Below are positions 20,340 through 30,427 of a stretch of 64,000 nucleotides of DNA, one piece after another. The translations under genes were made by a program, and so were the position numbers. The notes under the pieces were generated by a model. The model saw only the letters and a program-made list of their open reading frames with translations, did not search any database and was not told where the DNA came from. Origin of the DNA: Turritopsis dohrnii (taxonomy: Eukaryota; Cnidaria; Hydrozoa; Anthoathecata; Oceaniidae); assembly GCA_027922465.2 (NCBI GenBank), contig BQMF02000140.1, positions 310,001 through 374,000 of the forward strand, read 5' to 3'. Within the stretch, counting starts at the first letter, position 1. Each line of letters opens with the position of its first letter.

Positions 20340-23204
20340 CTAGTAACCCTGGTAAAAATTTTTACCAAGTTTCACTTCGAAAAGGAAGTGTCAAATTCGC
20401 TTTTCCCGTGTCCAAACCCCGTAACGAAAAATTAAACCACGGAATCGTAAGTGGAAAGTGTATCCATGCTGTAGAGCTCGAAAAACTGAGCGAAAATATG
20501 TATGGGATCGTTTCGCTACTGCCAACCGTTGCAGAGATATCGTCGATCAAAGATATTGATGACATCATAGCCGCAGTACCAAATAAAAATTTATTCCCAA
20601 ATTTTGCGTCACCCGTAACGCGGACCCTTAAAAACGTCAGTTATCTCTATTTGTTCTCGAGATATTCCCCGAAAACGTTGCGTTCGATTGGGGATGCAAT
20701 GCAATGATTCCCCGTGATAGATTAAAAAACTGACGTCACGGCACGTGCTACTTTATAATAATCGGAAAAAAACGCATGGCCTAACGAAAAATATGACCAC
20801 ACTTAAGAAGATTTTGACCGTAAAATTCAACAAAATTTATCACTCTCTAAGATAAAAGTGTGACACACACTCGCTATTATATATAAGACTAGTAACCCGA
20901 GTAAAAACTTTTTACCGAACTTAACTTCGAAAACATTAGGTCAAATCCACCATTCCCGTTTACGTACCCCGTGACGAATATTTCAATTACGGAATCGGGA
21001 CTGGAAAATGTACCCATGTTGTAGAGCTTGAGAAAGTAATCAAAATATGTATGGGATCATTTCGCTACGACCAACCGTTGGAGAGATATCATCAATCAAA
21101 GATTTTGATGTCGTCATATCCGCAGTACCAAATAAAATTCAGGCCCAATTTTGCGTCACCCCCTCACCCGTATCGCGCACCCCAAAAAACGTCAGTTATC
21201 CCTATTGGTTCTCGAGATATTTCCCCAAAAACGCTGCGTTCGATTGGGGATGCAATGCAATGATTCCCCGTGATCATAAAACAACTTTTGGAATGATTGT
21301 GAAAAAAGTGTCTCTCGCTCTGCGTGGTTTTACGCGCACATAAGAGGACGATGAACGTAAATTAAAACTATATATGTCACTCTCTAAAATAAAAGTGCGA
21401 CACACAAATGCGAATTAGTATAATAAGACTAGTAAATCGCGTAAAAGTTTTTTACGGCTTTAATTTCAAAAATGTTGTCACAAAAACAGGTGACGAAAAA
21501 TTAAATTGCCTAATCTAGAAAAGAGAACGCACCCAAGTTGTAGAGCTCGAAAAACTGATCGAAAAAGGCGTCGCTCGCCACCCATGTTCAGCATGCGTCC
21601 AGTTCACGAAAAATAAAATTTAGGAATTGGCAATAATAAGTTTGCCCATATTGTAGATTTCGAAAAAATGATCAAAAAAAATGTATGGAATCGTTTGGCT
21701 GTGACCAACTGTTGCAGAGATATCGTCGATCAAAGATATTGACGACGTCATAGCCGCAGTACCAAATAATATTTGGGCCCAAATGTTGCGTCACCAGGTC
21801 ACCCGTATCGCGGACCCTAACAAACGTCAGTTATCTCTATTGGTTCTCGAGATATTTCCCCAAAATTATCGCGTTCGATTGGGGATGCAATGTAATGATT
21901 TCCCGTGATTATAAACAAAACTGACGTCAAATGATGCCACGCGCTTTTGGAATGATCGTGAAAAAAGTGTCTCTCGCATCTACGTGGTTTTACGCGCACA
22001 TAAGAAGAACTTGACCGTAAAATTTACTTAAATATATCACTCTCTAAAATAAAAGTGAGTTGCACGATTGCGGATTAGTAACTCGCGTAAAAGTTTCTTA
22101 CGGGTTTAATTTCGAAAAGGATGTGGAATAATCCCGTGTGCCAAACCGCGTGACGAAAATTTTGATAACACAATCGCAACTCAAAAGTGTATCCAAGTTG
22201 TAGGGCGCGAAAAACTGATCAAAAAAATGTATAAAATCGTTTAGCTACGATCAACCGTTGCAGAGATATCGTCGATCAAAGATTTTGATGACGTCATATC
22301 CGCAGTTCCAAATAAATTTTAGACCAAAATGTTGTGTTGCCCCATCACCCGTATCGCGGACCCTAAAAAACGTCAGTTATCCTTATTGGTTCTCGAGATA
22401 TTTCCCCAAAATCGTTGCGTTCGATTGGGGATACAATGCAATGATTCCCCCATGATTATAAAAAGAGTGACGTCAAATGATGCCACGTCCTTTTGGAATA
22501 ATCGTGGAAAAAGTGTCTCTCGCCTCTACATGGTTTTACGCGCACATAAGAGGACGATGACCGCAAATTAAAACTAATTATATCACTCTCTAAAATAAAA
22601 GTGGTATGCACAATTGCGAATTAGTATAATAAGACTAGTAACTCGCGTAAAAGATTTTAACGACTTTAATTTCGAAAAGAATCTGCACAAATACGACGCG
22701 TTCCCGTGTTTGTACCGCGTGACAAAAATTTTAATTACGGAATTGGAAATGGAAAATGTACCCATGCCGTAGAGCTTCAAAAACTTGTCAAAAAAATGTA
22801 TGGGATCGTTTCGCTACGACCAACTGTTACAGAGATATCGTCGATCAAAAATTTTAATGACGTCATAGCCGCAGTACCTAAAAAAATTAAGCCCAAACGT
22901 TGCGTCACCCCATCACCGTTATTGCGGACCCTAAAAAACGTCAGTTATTCCTATTGGTTCTCGAGATATTTCCCCAAAATCGTCGTGTTCGATTGGGGAT
23001 GCAATGTAATGATTCCCTGTGATTATAAAAAACTGACGTCAAATGATGCCACTTGCTTTTGGAATAATCGTGAAAAAAGTGTCTCTCGCCTTTACGTGGT
23101 TTTACGCGCACATAAGAAGAACTTGTACGTAAAATTTAGTTGAATAAATCACTTTCTAAAATAAAAGTGGTATGCACAATTGCGAATTAGTATAATAAGA
23201 CTAG
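20340..23204 (+). repeat. Tandem array of five 545-635 bp units (GTAAAAACTTTTTACC family)
   Basis: The marker CAACCGTTGCAGAGATATCG recurs, with a few substitutions, at about 20523, 21073, 21707, 22252 and 22822, giving spacings of 550, 634, 545 and 570 bp. Each unit starts with an (A)CTAGTAACTCGCGTAAAAG-like block containing a short CGTAAAA/TTTTACG palindrome. It then has a TCCCGTG.CAAACCCCGTGACG block, the marker, TGACGTCA palindromes, GTGGTTTTACGCGCACATAA, and ends with CACTCTCTAAAATAAAAGTG before ATTAGTATAATAAGACTAG. Similar peptides can be read in every copy but are broken differently in each, so I treat the array as non-coding. Head-to-tail arrangement could reflect rolling-circle insertion or unequal exchange. 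Confidence 0.75.
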
Positions 23205-24680
23205 CCGTCGAGGCGGCGTCGCTCCCCACCCATGTTCAGTATGCGTTGTGTCGCAGAACTTAACTCGTGTAAAAGTTTCTTTTCAGGCATTAATTTTTTA
23301 ATTCATTTCTTACATTTAAAACAGAAAATTTAAAACTGAAACAAATAGCAATATGGCTCGAAATATATATCTATATGCAGAAGAGAAGTAACTTTTATGT
23401 AAAAATAGCAAAAGCACAGAACTGTTTACCCAGACATACAAAACATTGAATAACATTACGAAATGTGAATTGAAAACAAATCGATACCTTCCAACTGTTT
23501 CTTTTGTGCCAAAGTTACATTGGTTAGCAATCGATAATGAATTTTTGAAATGATAGTCTGTTCTTCCCAAAACCATCAACGTCATGATAAAAACCATGAG
23601 TTTCATTTCTTTAACGGTTTACGTGCATTTTTATTATTAATCTTACCTAAAAAATATTTCAATTGTATAAAAATGCAGAAAAAGATAATCATGCTATGAC
23701 ATGGTTGAAATAAAAAACAAAACAAAAAACAAAAAATAAATTCATGTACGCATTTATCCTAAAAATAATTATAATTAAAAACACAAATTCAATGACAGAA
23801 TTTGTAAAACTTTTGATTGGAAAGTCTATAAAATCAACCAATACTATATGTTTATACGGGTTCAACACTCAACACTGGAGCTAAATTAAATAAAGACTTT
23901 TAACGTGGGATACACAACCAAACATCAAAATAATAAAAATATATGAAACAATGAAATGCCCTAGCCATAATTTAATACCGAAAAGATAAGAAGTAACAGA
24001 TAAAAACATAATGCCAAACTTATATACCCAGGCATAGTACGTAAACAACTACCATAACACAAAATAATGTGTAATCATGACAAAATTTCAGAATTCATCC
24101 AGCAATGCAATGCTTCTTATTTGTAATAGCACAGCACACAGTCTTATCACATTGTACAGCAATCACATTGTACAGCAATAATTAATGAATTTCTGAAATA
24201 CATAACTAACCCTTAACTAACCCTCACAACATCATAATTTAACCATGTGCTTCATTTATTTAATTGCTTATATACACTTTTTGACCTAAAAGAAAAAGAT
24301 TTCAGTCAAAAACAGCTACAATCCACACAACTGCAACAACCATATTGAAGCAAACAAAAGCAAAAGACATAAATGACAACAGACAGGCAAGACAAAACAA
24401 AGCACCAAACATTGTCAATAAAATATACAGGAAAATTTAAAAAAAGCAGACATGGTTGAGATGAGATAAGACAGCATAACACGTTCCCATTTCCACAGTC
24501 ATGAGAACCATTTTTAATTGATCTGTAAATAAATAAATTTTCTTTGCTAACAAATGGCGCGCGTTACCAAAACAAATTTTTACTGCGCTTCCCTCTCGTC
24601 TTCGTTGCTCCATAGACTTTTGAATATGGTTGCTCCATCTCCTCTTCGTTTTCATCCAGCTTCTACATCCTAAACAATGG
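23205..24680 (+). repeat. Second copy of the 9.3-10.6 kb long repeat
   Basis: It starts GGCGGCGTCGCTCCCCACCC and parallels 9308-10640 block by block: the TTTTTTAATTCATTTCTTAC block, CCTTCCAACT, CCAAAACCATCAACGTCATG, GTACGCATTTATCCTAAA, CAACACTGGAGCT, GATCTGTAAATAAATAAAT and GCGCGCGTTACCAAAACAAA. Identity is roughly 80% by eye with many indels. It directly follows the tandem array. No intact coding frame is shared by the two copies. Confidence 0.65.
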
Positions 24681-24969
24681 AATTACTTTAACTCTTAAAC
24701 TAACACATTTGTAAGATATCTTTTCAAAACAAACTTAAAACTAGAAGCCATTAGGCTTGAACAATTTCCGCATCAGCCCTTGAGAAAACTGCTTTAGGCT
24801 AATTTTCAAGATATCTGAATGACTTGTACACTGACTAATAATTTGATACAGTCTGGAATTCATCAAATTACTCCCTTCTTTAATTTATTTAACTTAATTT
24901 TGACAGCTTTACAATTCACTATGATGTTTCGGGGCCAGAAAAACAATATATATCTTGTGCATTATGTTT

Positions 24970-25198
24970 ATTCATGAAATTTGAAGAACTTTCGAAATTT
25001 GGTCAAAATTTGGCCCAAATTATCCAATTTTAGTCAATTCTGAAAAAATGACTGTCAAATTTGAAATCAGCACCTTTCAAATATAATCCATGCAAAATTT
25101 CATGAAATTAGAAGAACTCTTAAAATTTGGTCCAAATTTGGCCCAAATTGTCCAATTTTAGTCAATTCTGACAAAATGACTGTCAAATTTGAAATCAG
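24970..25198 (+). repeat. Two tandem copies of a ~126-bp AATTTGG-rich unit
   Basis: Copies beginning TTCATGAAAT(T)TGAAGAAC near 24973 and 25099 share AAATTTGGCCCAAATT, CCAATTTTAGTCAATTCTG and AAATGACTGTCAAATTTG. The second copy is cut at AAATCAG exactly where the LTR of the gypsy element begins, so it was the insertion target. Confidence 0.65.
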
Positions 25199-25367
25199 TG
25201 ATGCGATGTAAACAGACTGGGTCACCGAGTCAAAAGGGAGTATCGAAGTGACTAACCGAGAGGATAGACGTGATCTACAGGCTGTTGAGAAGATAACCTT
25301 AGTGTTGATATAAAACGTGTGTTTTACTATGCCCCGACTAGTTTTCCCGTAAGGTATAGACACATCA
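25199..25367 (+). mobile_element. 5' LTR of a Ty3/gypsy element, ~169 bp
   Basis: The left boundary is fixed by interruption of a tandem repeat. The LTR starts TGATGCGATG and ends CACATCA, giving TGATG/CATCA inverted tips. The primer-binding site follows two bases later. Length is short, as in Mag-type elements. No 3' LTR was found in the window because the element is truncated downstream. Confidence 0.65.
25309..25315 (+). promoter_or_regulatory. TATAAAA box in the LTR
   Basis: TATAAAA lies about 50 bp before the LTR end, a plausible position for the element's own promoter. It is a single short motif in AT-rich DNA, so support is weak. Confidence 0.3.
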
Positions 25368-25369
25368 AC

Positions 25370-25379
25370 TGGCGACGAG
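25370..25379 (+). other. Primer-binding site, complementary to tRNA-Ser(GCT) 3' end
   Basis: TGGCGACGAG is complementary to CTCGTCG-CCA, the 3' end of animal tRNA-Ser(GCT) as I remember it. Its position, two bases after the LTR end, is right for a minus-strand primer site. The match covers ten bases. Confidence 0.6.
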
Positions 25380-25679
25380 TATAATACGACTTGTGTATCT
25401 TGCCGGAGGACGTGGGGAAGGTTCGAACAGCATTACTTCGTTTCAAGATTCACGTGTGTGGATTGTGTGTTTACTTCTCGAAAGTTTTTGTTCCGCATAG
25501 TACATCGTCACAGAGAACATTCCGTTCCGTCGATTTCATATTGGTTCCGTAAAGTACACCGTTCTTTACGAATACGGTTCCGTCGAGTTACACATCCGGC
25601 AACATTTTGACTTGCTCATCCAAACGTTAGGTTTCTGGAACATTCGACGACAATTTACAGACCGCGGACTACGAACGGA

Positions 25680-27215
25680 ATGGCGGAAGGTGTATATACC
25701 GCGTTAGAGCCGTTTAAGAAGGGGAAAGATCCAAAACAAACACTCGAAAATCTAGATAAATATATAAAAAGAGCGAAATTAGTGTTTACTACTGCGGATG
25801 TTAAAGATGACGATAAGAAGAAGTCTTTCCTGCAAATCTGGGGAGGAGACGAGATGGTTACGCTCTATGAACATAAAGGGCGGGTAACAAATCAGGACAC
25901 ATTTGAGAATGCTGTCAAAAAGATCAAAGACGCAATTGCGTCGCAAGTCAACGAAATATACCCGGTATATAAACTGTTTTGTGAGTTTCCCCAGGGGAAG
26001 CAATCATTTACCACTTGGTACCCAAAGGTCATGGAGCAGGCTAAAAGATGTAAATTTGAAGAGTACACAGCCGAAAGAGCTGCTCGTGATGCTATGGTCA
26101 TACAGACCGAAAACAACAAACTACGGAAGAAGGCGTTGTCAGGAGGTCCGACTTACGGAGATTTTGTTAAAGCTGGTTTAGCCATGGAATCCAGCGACGC
26201 CCAGGCGAACAAAATGGCAAAAAGTGAAACTGTCAGCAAAGTACAATACTGGCAGACTCGAAAGAAACCAACACACGGCAATATGCAAAAGAAAGTACAG
26301 CCAATGTCGAATAGTTTATGCGATTTTTGTGGTTACGAAAAGAAGGACGGACACTATCGAGGGAAGTGCCCTGCGAAGGGAAAAATATGCAAAGCGTGCA
26401 AACGAAAAGGACATTTCGCCCAGTCGAAGGTGTGCCCTGGAAAGGTGAGGCAAATGTCGGACTCAGGAGAGGAGGCAACAGACAGCAGCGAAGAGGATTT
26501 CACCGGTCGTGTTGTAGCAGTCAACAAGCTGTCATCCGATTCTCCAGATGATGAAATAGTGCCTGTTATGATTAATGGGCAAAAGATTGACATTCGGGTA
26601 GATTCAGGGTGTCGGAAGGTCTTATTGCCGGAAAAGACGTTCCGGAAAGTGCAGAAAAAGAGCACCCTGCGGAAGACCAAAGTCCAACTGCGACCATATG
26701 GGATGAACGCTCAGATCGAAGTGGTAGGTAGAGCTCTCGTGCAGATTACCACCATGAGTGGAAATTCGTTAGACCAGTGGGTCTATGTCGTCAAAGGACA
26801 TAAAGTTGAGGCGTTGTTGGGAGCAGATGCTGCCAAGGCATTGGGGATTTTACATATCGACCCCAATGGAAAAGTGGTATGCACGGTCAATGAAAATGGT
26901 ACGTTTTCAGAGAACAGCAAGGAATACGTGGATCAGCTAGTCCAGAAGAACGAGGCATTATTCCAGGGAATCGGGAGATTTACTGGCGATCCACTTGAAT
27001 TCAATATTGACCCGAGCGTCATTCCGGTTGTCCAGAAGGAAAGACCGGTCCCATTTGGATACCAAAAACGTTTATCAAAACACTTACGATATTTGAAAGA
27101 ACAAGACGTTATTGAAAGTCCACTGGATTCGTCAGTTGCGCACCAGTGGATTTCGAACGTAGTTATTACCGAGAAAAAGGAAGCTGGAAAGATAAGGATG
27201 AACGTGGACATGTGA
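25680..27215 (+). pseudogene. Ty3/gypsy gag-protease-RT(N-term), 511 codons to a premature TGA
   Basis: This is a single fused gag-pol frame. Residues 1-210 are Gag-like (starts MAEGVYTALEPFKKGKDPKQ). Two zinc knuckles follow: C-x2-C-x7-H-x4-C at about 214-230 and C-x2-C-x4-H-x6-C just after. The aspartic protease has DSG at 308-310 and a LLGAD block near 382. The RT N-terminus (PVPFGYQKRLSKHL..L..QDVIE) begins near 455. The frame is stopped by TGA at 27213-27215 in the RT motif that normally reads R.N.D(M/L)R.AN. Reading continues in the same frame beyond it, so one substitution, probably CGA to TGA, caused the break. The start was chosen because it is the first ATG after the LTR and primer site, about 300 bp downstream. 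Confidence 0.85.
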
Positions 27216-28161
27216 CACGCCAATATGGCTATAAGCCCGACACATTTTCCGGTACCAACGGTACAAGAACTTCGTCACCAAGTAAATGGAGCAACAGTAT
27301 TCAGCAAAATCGACCTCACCCACGCTTTTCACCAGATGGTGTTAGGGGAAAAATCTCGGGCGCTCACCACGTTTTACACCCATGAAGGGTTGTTCCGTTT
27401 CAAACGGTTAGTCATGGGAGCTGGTCCAGCGAGCCAGGAATTCAACGAAAAATTCAGACGCGGACTTCATGGAGTTCCGAGGGTAATCCAGATCCAAGAT
27501 GACGTGATGGGGTATGGCAAAACGCAGAAAAAACACAACATTAATCTTCGGAAGTTGTTTGAACGGTTAACCACACTGGGAGTGACATTGAGCCCGACCA
27601 AATGTCAGTTTAATCTGCCCAAAGTCGCTTGGTTCGGGTTCATTTTTGACAAGAAAGGTATGAAACCGGATCCACAGAAAGTGGAAGCGATTCACAACAA
27701 AGTTACCCCAAAATCCGTCGCGGAAGTAAAGTCGTTTTGTGCCAATACAACAAGGTATTTTTATTTGACACACAACAAACCTACCAAACGTAACCGCCCC
27801 ACTGAGGGCAATGCTAAGAAAAGATGCCAAATTCGAGTGGACGGACGAATGCGAGAGAGCAGTGCAGACACTTAAAGCAGCTCTCACAAGTCACAAAGTT
27901 ATGGCGCTTTGGTGCCAGGATCGGGAGACAGAACTAGTGGTGGATCGCGGCCCCGAAGGTCTCGCAGCGACTTTGTACCAGAAGGAACCTGATACAGGAT
28001 ATTGGCGACCAGTTAGTTATGCCAGCCGAGCGCAGACGAAAGCCGAGCAGCGGTACTCACAGATCGAAGAAGAAAGTTTGGCCCTATACTACGAAATCAC
28101 GCATCACCGAATGTACCTGTACGGATTTCCGTTTGTAGCTGAACTGACCATCAACCGCTAA
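27216..28161 (+). pseudogene. Ty3/gypsy RT core and RNase H, frameshifted
   Basis: Directly after the TGA the RT continues in frame: VFSKIDLTHAFHQM (first catalytic Asp), LFRFKRLVMGAGPASQEF, then IQIQDDVMGYG. Here the usual Tyr-x-Asp-Asp is Ile-Gln-Asp-Asp. Next come TLSPTKCQF and a VAWFGFIFDKKGMKPDPQKV block. Around 27740-27810 two small indels change frame, and RNase H resumes at about 27805 (KDAKFEWTDECERAVQTLKA, VDRGPEGLAATLYQ, VSYASRAQTKAEQRYSQIEE). At 28150-28165 the TDHKPL motif is missing, apparently through a small deletion that also shifts frame. Confidence 0.8.
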
Positions 28162-28165
28162 CAAC

Positions 28166-29135
28166 GTTATACAACAACCCCAAGAAACTGGACCCAGCCC
28201 ACGTGAAAAGGCATAAAGTCAGGCTACAGGGGTTTGTTTTTACGCTGCAATACCGCTCCGGAAGTAAAAACCCAGCTGATTTTAATAGCAGACACCCATT
28301 GCCACTTACTGACATTTCTATAGCGGAGGACGACACCGAGATATATGTGAACTCAGTGGTAGATGGAAATCTCCCTGACGCTATTACTTTATCTATGATA
28401 CAAAACGCCACCAATGCAGATGAGACACTCGCCATACCGAAATTCTGCATTTTGGAGAAAGGACACATTCTACCATGTGCATGTTGTCCCCGTACCGTAG
28501 AGTGTTTCCCGAACTATTGGTGGTGAAGCAAGTAATTTTACGCGGAGATCGTGTCGTCATACCGGAGTCACTCCAAGAAGACGTTGTTGAACTTGGGCAT
28601 CTCGGACATCATGGGGTAACGAAAGTAAAGAGGTACTTACGCAGCAAAGTGTGGCGCCGTAGTATAGTGGTTATCACTCTCGTAATTCATGCGAGAGATC
28701 GGGGTTCAATTCCCCTTGGCGGCGATTCACCATGCGCGAGTGAATGAACCATAGCGCCGGGTCGACCCATGCCATGTGAGGGAAATTGGGTAGATGATAC
28801 ATCGGGTGTTGCAGGAAGGTCATCCAGAAGAGCACAGGCCCTTGGTTGGGTTTGTGTCACTCATGAGGAGAGTGTCAAATACTTCGGAGCCTCCAACCTA
28901 AGCCGTGGCCCCTCCTGGAAAGCAGATGCAATAGCAACTGAGTGAGGCTAGCCACGTAAAACAATACCAAATAATAAATAATAATAATAAAGTATGGTTC
29001 CCGAAAATGGATGACGCGATCGAGCGCCATGCTGAAAGCTGTTTACCATGTCTAGCCGCTACAGCAAGCAACGCAGCAGAGCCGACCAAGCCCACGGAGT
29101 TGCCAGATCGACCATGGCAGCAGTTAGTTAGTTGT
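28166..29135 (+). pseudogene. Ty3/gypsy RNase H tail and integrase zinc finger, split by a SINE
   Basis: The LTTLYNNPKKLDPAHVKRHK stretch and YRSGSKNPADFNSRHPLP are the RNase H/connection end. After a frame change near 28480, FPELLVVKQVILRGDRVVIP leads into the integrase HHCC finger (ELGHLGHHGVTKVKRYLRSK). The finger is interrupted at 28654 by a SINE and resumes at 28998 with FPKMDDAIERHAESCLPC, which supplies the two cysteines. Similarity ends near 29135 (ELPDRPWQQL). The catalytic integrase core and 3' LTR are absent, replaced by a CTAA microsatellite and a LINE. Confidence 0.7.
28655..28988 (+). mobile_element. tRNA-derived SINE, ~335 bp, with target-site duplication
   Basis: The head has box A (TAGTATAGTGGTTATC) and a perfect box B (GGTTCAATTCC) inside a GGGG-loop-CCCC T-arm. 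The anticodon-like loop carries TTC (Glu-like) in an oversized loop. A ~200-bp body follows (GGGTCGACCCATGCC, TGGCCCCTCCTGG, GAGTGAGGCTAGCCACG), then an (AAT)n tail. Flanks AAAGTGTGG (28646-28654) and AAAGTATGG (28989-28997) form a 9-bp duplication with one mismatch. Removing the insert restores the gypsy integrase reading, which proves the boundaries. Confidence 0.8.
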
Positions 29136-29159
29136 GCTTTATTTCACGTTGACTATATG

Positions 29160-29203
29160 CAGAATCTACATATACATATAAAACTAAACTAACTAACTAA
29201 CTA
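29160..29203. repeat. CTAA microsatellite
   Basis: AACTAACTAACTAACTAAC lies between the end of the gypsy remnant and the start of the LINE fragment. It may be residue of a retroelement tail or simple slippage. Confidence 0.6.
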
Positions 29204-30427
29204 ACACGTCAACTCTCCATCTCCTAAAGGAGTATCCCTTATCGATCACATTACGACTAACTCCTCCTGTAAAGTAAAATTCTGTGACATTCTCCCAACA
29301 CCAGAAATCAGCGACCACGATGCTGTATTCGCTTGTATCAACACTCGTGTTGCCAGATTCAAACCTCGGTACAAGATCATCCGTGACATGAGGAATTTCG
29401 ACTTACCTGCATATGTTGCTGATACGGCAACCGTTCCATTCAATCTTGTGTATGCAACCGATTGTACCAATGACACTTTTAATACATTGAACTACTTACT
29501 ACTTAACTGCATCGAACGTCACGCACCCTTGAAGAGAATAAAAGTCACTCGTCCACAAGCACCCTGGATGAAAGACTTAGTGATCAACAACTTGCAGCAA
29601 TCATGTCACGAAAAGCGAACCTTAGTGCATCAAACGCAGTCCGACTCCGATTGGAAAGAATTCCGTAAAGCTCTAAATACTCTAAAAAGACACATAAAAC
29701 ACACCAAGAAAACTTTCTACCGTAAACTTCTCTCATCGAAAAAACCAAAGGAAGTCTGGAAGCTGATCCATCGATTTCTTCATCCAAAGAAAAGTGTAAT
29801 CAATATTCAACCGTCCGAACTAAACGCACACTACATATCCACAGCTCATAGGATCCTCGGTTCGAAACCAACATCAATCGAAGAGATGCAGCTCCTTCTT
29901 CAAGATTTCGTTACAGATGTTCAGCAAGAATTCGAATTTCAGCCCGTCACGTACGAACAAGTACTCAAAGAAATTAAGAATCTCCGAACCGATTGCTCTG
30001 CTGGTTACGACAACCCTCCAGTATCACTCATCAAACCCATCGCTGATCACCTCGCATCCCCACTAACACACATCATCAACACAGGAATCGCCGAAAATAC
30101 CTTTCACCAACAATGGAAAATCGGCAAAGTAACACCCATACCAAAAACAGAACAATCCGTCACTCCCGATCAATTCCGACCTGTGACTGTTTTAGGTATC
30201 CTATCGAAAATCTTTGAACGTTTAATGGCAAGACAGATTATGTCGAAAGAAATCAGATATATCAACAAACCATGTCTGGTTTCCGCAAACGTCATTCGAC
30301 CGAAACTTTGCTAATGAAGATTCGAGATGATATCGTTGGTGCTATGAACAAAGGCGAAATCACCCTGGCAGCGTTCCTCGACTACTCTAAAGCCTTCGAC
30401 ACAGTTGATTACAAAACTCTGTTGGTA
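29204..30427 (+). pseudogene. CR1/L2-type LINE fragment: endonuclease end to early RT
   Basis: The reading begins inside the APE-type endonuclease (SLIDHITTNSS, then EISDHDAVFACINTRV with the catalytic SDH). It runs through MRNFDLPAYVADTATVPFNL into the RT: CSAGYDNPPVSLIKPIADHL, FRPVTVLGILSKIFERLMAR, and, after a frame change near 30280, SGFRKRHSTETLLMKIRDDI and AAFLDYSKAFDTVDY (first catalytic Asp). It stops at 30427 against the 3' tail of the oppositely oriented copy. It is 5'-truncated and lacks the rest of the RT. Confidence 0.8.

Noticed and set aside
20340..23204. A conserved protein gene in each array unit (similar peptides such as EISSIKDFDDVIAAVP)
   Set aside because: The peptides are similar only because the DNA is. 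Each copy is broken at different places, other frames are equally conserved, and there is no consistent start or stop.
20340..23204. Hammerhead-ribozyme retrozyme units
   Set aside because: I looked for a CTGANGA core with a matching GAAA and found none in the units.
28655..28724. A functional tRNA-Glu gene
   Set aside because: The anticodon loop is oversized, the acceptor stem does not pair well, and it is the head of a tailed SINE with a target duplication.
25199..29135. An active gypsy retrotransposon
   Set aside because: It has a premature TGA, at least three frameshifts or small deletions, a SINE in integrase, no integrase core and no 3' LTR.
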